Shown: piece by piece, positions 58,182 through 64,000 of the stretch
Position numbering within the stretch: position 1 is the first letter of the stretch
Layout: each line of letters opens with the position of its first letter
Source: Pseudomonadota bacterium
GTDB lineage: Bacteria; Desulfobacterota; Desulfobulbia; Desulfobulbales; Desulfurivibrionaceae
DNA: 64,000 nt
Direction: 5' to 3'
Assembly: GCA_018830485.1 (NCBI GenBank)
Contig: JAHJRQ010000012.1
Coordinates: 248,001 to 312,000, forward strand
Made by a program: the position numbers and the translations under genes
The notes under the pieces: generated by a model
The model's input: the letters and a program-made list of their open reading frames with translations, nothing else
Told to the model about the DNA's origin: nothing
Database searches by the model: none

Positions 58182-59534
58182 GTGCCTGCCGATATAAAAG
58201 CAAGACTCCTCGAAGCCGGAAAAGACGAAGGATGCGTAACCCTCTCCTTCCTGAACGACCTGATCCCGGAGGGCAAGGACGCTGAAGCCATCGACGGTAT
58301 TTTCGATTTTCTCAACGAGAACAATATCGAAATAGTCAGCCAGGAAAAATCCGGCAAGAAGAAAACCCTCGACGGCAAGAGCTGGGAGGGCAATGGTGAT
58401 GGCCAGCTTGAAGACGTCCCCCTTGACGATGACGACGATAAGCTCATGGACGCCGCCGCCCTTGTCTCCAAGGAGGATAGTCCTGAGCCGGAAGAAACCA
58501 CCACCACCTACCTCCGGGAAATGGGCAAATTCGAGTTGCTCACCCCGCAGGAAGAAGAAAAATACAGTAAATGCATTCGCGAGGGATTTGACGGGATTAT
58601 CCGCTCGGTTCGCCAGGACCAGCATGGAACCGAGGAACTGCGCCAATTGGTTGAGCGCATTGACCTGTGGGAAAAACGCGACCCGACCCTGAAACCCAAA
58701 AAACAGCATCTCAACTTCATGATGCGCTCCATCGCCAAGGCATGCGAGATGCATCCGCGTAACAAAAAGCTCCAGGAGATGCAGTGCAAGCTGGAGATGT
58801 TCCACCGCTCCATTGAGGTTGCCAAGGATGCCATGATCAAGGCCAACCTGCGCCTGGTGGTCAGCATCGCCAAACGCTACATGCACCAGGGCCTCACCCT
58901 GGCCGATCTTATCCAGGAAGGCAACCTCGGCCTGATGCGGGCCGTTTTCCGCTTCGACTACACCAAGGGCAACAAGTTCAGCACCTACGCCAGCTGGTGG
59001 ATCAGGCAGGCGATCACCAGGGCCATCCTGGACAAGACCAGAACCATCCGGCTGCCCGTGCATTTTCTGGAGCTTCGCAGCCAGTTCTTCAAGGCGTTTT
59101 ATTCGCTCCTCAAGGAACTGGGCCGCGAACCCACCCCCATCGAAATTTCCGAAAAAACCGGGCTGCCGATGGACAAGATCCTCGCCATCCTGGAGGCCTC
59201 CAGGGAGCCGATCTCCCTGGAAACCCCGGTGGGCGACGACGACTCCACCCTGGGAGACTTCCTGGAAAACCAGGAATCGGTTTCGCCATACGAGGCGGTG
59301 CAGAATCAACAGCTTTCCGACCGGGTTACCAGCATCCTCAACACCCTGAGCACCCGGGAAGAAAAGATTATCCGGCTGCGCTTCGGCATTGGCGAGGACG
59401 CGGAATACACCCTGGAAGAGATCGGCAAACGGTTCAATGTCTCGCGGGAACGCATCCGGCAGATCGAGAAAAAAGCGCTTAATCGGTTGCGGCATTCCAG
59501 CAGGCGGGAGAAGCTCAAGCATTTTCTGGACTGA
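58182..59534 (+). CDS. RpoD-like sigma-70 factor
   Basis: 450-residue sigma factor with a GTG start after AGGAGAGG. Region 1.1 is present (about 3-50, ARLLEAGKDEGCVTLSFLNDLIPE), then region 1.2 (TTYLREMGKFELLTPQEEEKYSK), 2.1-2.4 (ANLRLVVSIAKRYMHQGLTLADLIQEGNLGLMRAVFRFDY, FSTYASWWIRQAITRAI), region 3 and region 4 with TLEEIGKRFNVSRERIRQIEKKAL. The residues that read -10 and -35 boxes are kept. After region 2.4 it has TRTIRLPVHFLELRSQFF where primary sigmas usually have ARTIRIPVHMIE. It could be the primary factor or a second group-1/2 paralogue; dnaG is not upstream. Confidence 0.85.
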   Translation: MPADIKARLLEAGKDEGCVTLSFLNDLIPEGKDAEAIDGIFDFLNENNIEIVSQEKSGKKKTLDGKSWEGNGDGQLEDVPLDDDDDKLMDAAALVSKEDSPEPEETTTTYLREMGKFELLTPQEEEKYSKCIREGFDGIIRSVRQDQHGTEELRQLVERIDLWEKRDPTLKPKKQHLNFMMRSIAKACEMHPRNKKLQEMQCKLEMFHRSIEVAKDAMIKANLRLVVSIAKRYMHQGLTLADLIQEGNLGLMRAVFRFDYTKGNKFSTYASWWIRQAITRAILDKTRTIRLPVHFLELRSQFFKAFYSLLKELGREPTPIEISEKTGLPMDKILAILEASREPISLETPVGDDDSTLGDFLENQESVSPYEAVQNQQLSDRVTSILNTLSTREEKIIRLRFGIGEDAEYTLEEIGKRFNVSRERIRQIEKKALNRLRHSSRREKLKHFLD

Positions 59535-59649
59535 CCGCGCCTGTTTCGTTTTTCCTTTCGCACCGCCGCGCATGCAGCACCATGCCGGATAATGCGATCA
59601 GCCGCCACATGCTGATCCTTTCCCAGCCGGAAGTCCGCAGATAAAACAC

Positions 59650-62112
59650 ATGCTGCCAGAGACAGACCGCAACCCGCTTCTTCCGGCACTCCTGGCCTTT
59701 GCCGCCGGCGCAATGGCTGCAGAGTCCGGCTGGTTGCCGGCCTCCTCTTCTCTGTGGCCGGCTGCCGTCCTGATTGCCCTTCCGGCTGTCCTCTTTCTGC
59801 GTCGCCGGCCCCAGGCACGATCGTGCTTTCTCCCCCTGCTGCTTATCCTGTTCTCCCTCTGCGGCCTGCTGTACACAGGATCCTTTCTGGCGCCTCCGCT
59901 GCCACCCCATCATCTCGCCCGCCTCATCCCGGAAAAGCAGGATGCCAGCCTGACCGGCACATTGATCCGAAAACCGGTGTTCAAGAATGGCAAAACCCAA
60001 CTCATTCTTGAAACGGACAGCATCCTCCTCCTTTCAGACCAAGCTCCTCGAGCCACAACAGGTCGTGTCCTGCTCACAGTCAACGCCCCCCTGCTCAAGG
60101 AGTTCGTTCCCGGCCGGGACTATCTGGTGCGCGCCCGGCTTTCCCTGCCGGACAAGCCGGCAAACCCCGGGGTTTTTGACTACGCAGAATATCTGGCCGC
60201 CGATGATATCCTGGTCAAGGGCTGGGTTGCCACCCCCCTTTTCATCCAGCCCATTGCCCCCTCTGCCGCAAACAGCCTCCCTTCGCCGAGATATTTTCTT
60301 GAGGGATTCCGGCACCAGTTCGAGGCCTTTCTCCACGCACATCTTGCCCAGGACAACGCCGCGCTGTACCAGGCCCTCCTCCTTGGCGACCGCAGCGCCA
60401 TTTCGCCGGAAATCACGGAAAACTACCAGGCTTCCGGCATCATGCACCTTCTGGCCATCTCCGGGAGCCATCTCGTTGTAGTGGCTTTTTTGTCCACGAT
60501 CTTCTTTCGTTTTCTGGTCAATCGCTCTCCCAGGCTGTTGCTCCGGCTGCCCGCGGCCAAAATCTCCCTGATTCTCTCGTTCCCCGCCCTTTTTCTCTAT
60601 GCCGGGCTTGCCGGTTTTCAACCCCCGGTAATGCGGGCCTTGCTCATGACCGGGGTCTTCATGGTCGCCCTTCTTCTCGACCGCCAATGGTCCAGCCTGA
60701 ACAATCTCGCCATTGCCGCCTTCTGCATCCTTCTGTCCAACCCCCTCACCATCCACACTGCCTCCTTTCAGCTCTCCTTTGCCGCCACTGCGGCAATAAT
60801 CCTCGTCATACCGCGGATCGCTGCCTGGCGTCCCCAAAAAGGGAACCGGACTCCCTGGCAGAGATTGCGATACTTCCTCATCTCCGGACTTTTCATTTCA
60901 GGCGCCGCCTTTCTTGCCACCGCTCCGCTCGCCCTGTTCCATTTCAACCGGATTTCCCTGGCCGGCCCCATTACCACCCTGCTGGTCACGCCTTTTCTCT
61001 GCTTCTTGACCCTGCCCATGGGGCTGCTGGCCATTCTCACCCAATCCTTCGCCCCTGCCGTCGCACTCTTCTTTTTACAAACCGGCGCGCTCGGCATCCA
61101 CGTTTCCCACGTGCTGACCGGTTTTCTCGCCGGACTGCCGTTTTCCTCTTTCTGGCTCCCCACCCCGACCATCCCGCTGTTAATTCTTTCCTACGCGCTG
61201 CTTCTTCTGATCTTCCGCCACAGGCGGACGCTTCCCCTTCTGGCCATGCTCGCCTGTTTCGCCGTGCTGCTTTCCGGCTACGCCCGGTTGCCGAAAGCGC
61301 ACGACAACTCGATGGAGGTCTCTTATTTGGCCGTGGGAAACGGCAGCGCCACGGTCGTGCAACAGGCAGACCGCCAGGTCATCCTCATCGACGGGGGCGG
61401 ACCGCCCGCCGGACTTTTCAATGTTGGAGAGCGGGTGATCGCGCCGTTTCTCTGGCACCAACAGATCAGGCGGGTGGACCAGATCATCCTCACCCATGCC
61501 CATGCCGATCACTTCAACGGCCTGCCCTGGATCATACAACGGTTTCAGCCCAAGATTCTCTGGCTCAGCGAAACCAGCGGCCAGGAACCGGGCTATGCCG
61601 CGCTTCTTCGCGGGGCGAAAGAGGCTGGTTGTCAGGTGCGGATTGCCAAGGGAGGGGAAGTACTTACCGGCGGGGACACCCAGCTTGCCATCACCTGCCT
61701 GGCCAATCTGGCACTGAGCGGAAACAGGGAACCGATCGCGGACAACCCCAACAACAGGGGCCTGGTCCTGCGGTTGGACCACGGCGAAAACACCTTTCTT
61801 TTTCCTGGGGACATAGAAAAGGACTACGAGGAACACATCCTGCAAGAAAGCAGCCAACTCAAGGCCGAGGTTCTCCTGCTGCCCCATCATGGCCTGGGTT
61901 CGTCGGGCAGCCCCCGGTTCATGGAGGCCGTGGGGCCGCGTTACTTCGTGGTGTCAACGGGCAAGAAGGAGCCGTTTCCCCCGGTGCAATATCAGGACTC
62001 CGGAGGACATCTCTTTTCAACGGCCCGCCATGGCGCCGTCTCTTTTCTCTCAGACGGGAAAAAACTCACTGCCACTCCCCATAGGGCTGCAAGCGAACCG
62101 CCCCGCCCATGA
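59650..62112 (+). CDS. comEC: ComEC/Rec2 DNA-uptake channel
   Basis: Inner-membrane protein moving single-stranded DNA into the cytoplasm during transformation. The 820-residue product has a DUF4131-type N-terminal domain after two helices (about 1-200), the Competence permease region with IMHLLAISGSHLVVVAFLS and about ten helices (about 230-545), and a C-terminal metallo-beta-lactamase-like nuclease domain with HAHADHFNGL from His616 and LLPHHGLGSSGS. Full length, no frameshift. A weak ribosome-binding site leaves the start uncertain. The neighbour pilT on the opposite strand also belongs to natural competence and twitching functions. Confidence 0.94.
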   Translation: MLPETDRNPLLPALLAFAAGAMAAESGWLPASSSLWPAAVLIALPAVLFLRRRPQARSCFLPLLLILFSLCGLLYTGSFLAPPLPPHHLARLIPEKQDASLTGTLIRKPVFKNGKTQLILETDSILLLSDQAPRATTGRVLLTVNAPLLKEFVPGRDYLVRARLSLPDKPANPGVFDYAEYLAADDILVKGWVATPLFIQPIAPSAANSLPSPRYFLEGFRHQFEAFLHAHLAQDNAALYQALLLGDRSAISPEITENYQASGIMHLLAISGSHLVVVAFLSTIFFRFLVNRSPRLLLRLPAAKISLILSFPALFLYAGLAGFQPPVMRALLMTGVFMVALLLDRQWSSLNNLAIAAFCILLSNPLTIHTASFQLSFAATAAIILVIPRIAAWRPQKGNRTPWQRLRYFLISGLFISGAAFLATAPLALFHFNRISLAGPITTLLVTPFLCFLTLPMGLLAILTQSFAPAVALFFLQTGALGIHVSHVLTGFLAGLPFSSFWLPTPTIPLLILSYALLLLIFRHRRTLPLLAMLACFAVLLSGYARLPKAHDNSMEVSYLAVGNGSATVVQQADRQVILIDGGGPPAGLFNVGERVIAPFLWHQQIRRVDQIILTHAHADHFNGLPWIIQRFQPKILWLSETSGQEPGYAALLRGAKEAGCQVRIAKGGEVLTGGDTQLAITCLANLALSGNREPIADNPNNRGLVLRLDHGENTFLFPGDIEKDYEEHILQESSQLKAEVLLLPHHGLGSSGSPRFMEAVGPRYFVVSTGKKEPFPPVQYQDSGGHLFSTARHGAVSFLSDGKKLTATPHRAASEPPRP

Positions 62113-62140
62113 AGGAATGCGCAGGAACGGGCCCCCACCT

Positions 62141-63223
62141 TTAGGCATCGGTAAAATCCGTGGGCGGCTTCTTGAGGAACTGAACGAACTTGCTCTTGTC
62201 GATGCAGTTTATGTAGGCGTCATCCCCGGAAATCCAGCCTTTCTTGATCAGATCCATGATCGCGTCGTCCAGGGTCTGCATGCCGAATTTCTTCCCGGTC
62301 TGCATGGCGGAAGGAATCTGGTAGGTCTTGCCTTCGCGGATCAGGTTCCGCACCGCCGGGGTGCAGATCAGGATCTCCAGCGCGGCGCAACGCCCCTTGA
62401 TATCCACCCTTTTAAACAGGGTCTGGGAAACCACGGCCTTCAGGGCATCCGCCAGGGTGGAGCGGACCTGCGCCTGCTGGTTGGACGGAAAAATTTCGAT
62501 GATCCTGTCCACGGTCTTGTTGGCGTTCAGGGTGTGCAGGGTGCCGAAGACCAGATGGCCGGTCATGGCCGCTTCCATGGCCAGGGCAATGGTTTCCAGA
62601 TCGCGCATTTCGCCGACCATGATGATGTCCGGGTCTTCACGGAGCGCCCCCCGCAGGGCGGCGGAAAAGGACTGGGTATGCAGCCCCACCTCCCGGTGGT
62701 TGACGATGCAGTTCTGACTCTTGTGCACGAACTCGATGGGGTCTTCGATGGTCAGAATGTGGTCCTTGCGCAGCTTGTTTGCCTGATCGACAATGGCCGC
62801 CAGGGTGGTCGACTTGCCGCTGCCCGTGGGGCCGGTGACCAAAACCATCCCCTTTGGCAGGGTGGCGAGCTGGGCGACAACCTGGGGCAGCCCCAGTTGG
62901 TCGCAGCCCAGGATATTGCTGGGAATCTCCCGAAACACCGCGCCGATTCCATATTTCTGCATAAACAGGTTGCCGCGGTACCGGGCAAGTCCGGGAATTT
63001 CATAGCCGAAATCCACATCGCCGGTCTCCTCGAACACCTTGACCTTTTCTTCGGAAACAATCTCATAGAGCATGGCCTTGAGCTCATCGTTGTCAAGGAC
63101 CTTGAACTTGACCCGCTCCATCTCGCCGCGGATGCGAAGAATCGGCTGCTGACCGGAAACCATATGCAAGTCCGAGGCGCCCTGTTCGTTCATCAGTTTA
63201 AAAAAAGCATCGATCTGAGCCAT
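62141..63223 (-). CDS. pilT: Twitching motility / pilus retraction ATPase PilT
   Basis: Hexameric ATPase powering type IV pilus retraction. The 360-residue product has an N-terminal domain with GASDLHMVSGQQPILRI, Walker A GPTGSGKST (131-139), Asp box DHILTIEDPIEFVH, Walker B LREDPDIIMVGEMRDLETI, the His box GTLHTLNANKTVDRIIEIFP, and a C-terminal IQTGKKFGMQTLDD-like AMQTGKKFGMQTLDDAI (AIRNLIRE as AVRNLIREGK). The His box and absence of a zinc tetracysteine separate it from PilB. The ATG at 63223 has AGGAG upstream. It is convergent with comEC. Confidence 0.95.
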   Translation of the reverse strand: MAQIDAFFKLMNEQGASDLHMVSGQQPILRIRGEMERVKFKVLDNDELKAMLYEIVSEEKVKVFEETGDVDFGYEIPGLARYRGNLFMQKYGIGAVFREIPSNILGCDQLGLPQVVAQLATLPKGMVLVTGPTGSGKSTTLAAIVDQANKLRKDHILTIEDPIEFVHKSQNCIVNHREVGLHTQSFSAALRGALREDPDIIMVGEMRDLETIALAMEAAMTGHLVFGTLHTLNANKTVDRIIEIFPSNQQAQVRSTLADALKAVVSQTLFKRVDIKGRCAALEILICTPAVRNLIREGKTYQIPSAMQTGKKFGMQTLDDAIMDLIKKGWISGDDAYINCIDKSKFVQFLKKPPTDFTDA

Positions 63224-63391
63224 GCACAAAAACTCCTGTTATCAACCGGTTGAAGATCCCAAAAAGACACGCCCGAAAAAGAGGGGCTCGTCCATGCAGC
63301 AATTATGCAACAGTAATGCTAGTATATAGATCCGAGTAAAATTACTCCACGCAAAAAAATACAGCCTTCGACAAAAAAGTATCCCTGGAAA

Positions 63392-64000
63392 ATGCCGCCC
63401 TACATCGATCTGCATACCCACTCAACCTGTTCGGACGGACTGCTCACCCCGACCGCTCTTCTGGACCTGGCCGCCCGCCGGGGGCTTGCGGCCATCGCCC
63501 TCACCGACCACGACACCGTCACAGGGGTTGCCGAAGCTCTGTCGCGCGGCACAATCGTCGGGGTGGAGGTGCTGAGCGGGATAGAGATAAGCAGCGACCT
63601 TGCCGGAACCTCGCTCCATATTCTGGGCTACGGCTTCGACCATGAACATCCCGGGCTCCTCGCCTTTCTGGCAAGGCTGCAAGAGGCCCGGCACAACCGC
63701 AACCAGGGCATCATGGAGCGTCTCCGGACCCTCGGCATCTCCATAACCAACGAAGAGCTGACCCGGATTGCCGGAGAACAGATCGGCCGGTCCCACTTCG
63801 CCCGGCTGCTCACCCAGAAAGGATTGGCCAGGAACAGCCAGGACGCCTTCAGCCGCTACCTCAAACGCGGCGCTCCCGCCTTTGTCGAACATATCAAGCC
63901 CCAGGCCGACGAAGTAATCAGCCAAATCTCCAAGGCCAACGGCCTGGCGGTACTCGCCCATCCGGTCTACCTGATTCCGAGCCTGGAACAAAACCCCGGC
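63392..64000 (+). CDS. PHP-domain phosphoesterase (RNase AM / TrpH-like), cut by window end
   Basis: Open reading frame without a stop before the window end, 203 codons visible. It starts MPPYIDLHTHSTCSDGLLTP with the metal-binding HTH (His8, His10), followed by ALTDHDTVTGV, GVEVLSGIEIS and LHILGYGFD, and later GRSHFARLL and GLAVLAHPVYL, the pattern of YciV/TrpH-type PHP phosphoesterases. E. coli YciV (RNase AM) trims 5' ends of rRNA and hydrolyses 3',5'-bisphosphonucleosides. Start supported only by family N-terminus; a weak GGAA lies directly upstream. About one third of the protein is probably missing. Confidence 0.88.
   Translation, partial: MPPYIDLHTHSTCSDGLLTPTALLDLAARRGLAAIALTDHDTVTGVAEALSRGTIVGVEVLSGIEISSDLAGTSLHILGYGFDHEHPGLLAFLARLQEARHNRNQGIMERLRTLGISITNEELTRIAGEQIGRSHFARLLTQKGLARNSQDAFSRYLKRGAPAFVEHIKPQADEVISQISKANGLAVLAHPVYLIPSLEQNPG

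Noticed and set aside
58086-59573. 495-codon open frame antisense to the sigma-factor gene
   Set aside because: The sense strand carries all sigma-70 regions and a good promoter and ribosome-binding site.

Overview
The window reads as chromosomal DNA of an anaerobic, diderm, Gram-negative bacterium, most likely a Desulfobacterota member near the Desulfobulbales. This placement is an inference from gene content: a complete futalosine menaquinone pathway, a COG1900 (DUF39) homocysteine-biosynthesis protein beside a LarE-type PP-loop enzyme, a DUF4212/VC_2705-type sodium:solute symporter pair, a compact Rieske/cytochrome b module, and an ilvBN-psd-pssA-leuA order. The DNA is GC-rich and densely coding, with AT-rich spacers. 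I saw no rRNA, CRISPR array, intact insertion sequence or prophage; the only RNA gene recognised is tRNA-Pro(CGG).

Layout. 1-1.5 kb: end of an MFS transporter, OmpH/Skp and Pal. 1.9-4.1 kb: alpha-glucan phosphorylase. 4.3-12.4 kb (minus): a TetR regulator followed by mqnE, mqnC, a deaminase (mqnX type), mqnA, ubiE/menG, ubiX, a UbiA prenyltransferase and a parvulin foldase, with an operator-like palindrome over the tetR start. 12.6-15.2 kb: an OleD/3beta-HSD-like SDR and ManC. 15.5-23.8 kb (plus): a cNMP/CBS/DUF294 protein, a DnaQ-type exonuclease, DUF4212 plus symporter, then a PilR/PilS-like pair. 23.9-33.0 kb (minus): ilvB, ilvN, psd, pssA, leuA, asd, rsmD, coaD, Rieske protein, cytochrome b. 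33.2-36.8 kb (minus): a TPR protein, panC, panD, mqnB, mqnD, the second futalosine locus. 37-39 kb: xseA, tRNA-Pro, HU. 39.1-41.7 kb (minus): CBS-ACT protein, COG1900 protein, LarE-like enzyme. 42-48.2 kb: pheA, moaA, a MITE-like dyad element, tsaD, DUF2062, rsmA, Fe-type ADH. 48.2-52.4 kb: DUF3108 protein, a small orphan, ZraP-like protein and ZraS-like kinase. 52.6-57.6 kb (minus): rho, rpmE, prfA, prmC, murA. 58.2-64 kb: an RpoD-like sigma factor, comEC, pilT and a PHP-domain gene cut by the window end.

How the genes fit together. mqnA, E, X, B, C and D give a full chorismate-to-dihydroxynaphthoate route, and the UbiA, UbiX and UbiE homologues supply late steps, so menaquinone feeds the quinol-oxidising Rieske/cytochrome b pair encoded elsewhere in the window. 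asd makes aspartate semialdehyde, the known substrate of characterised COG1900 homocysteine synthases; the COG1900-LarE-CBS/ACT operon may therefore be a sulfur-assimilation module. Most of the remainder is housekeeping. The less explained items are the CBS-ACT/COG1900/LarE operon, the TetR operator on the menaquinone operon, the ZraP/ZraS locus with no ZraR, a divergent sigma-70, and three repeat or structured elements (12417-12512, 44289-44424, 52425-52580).
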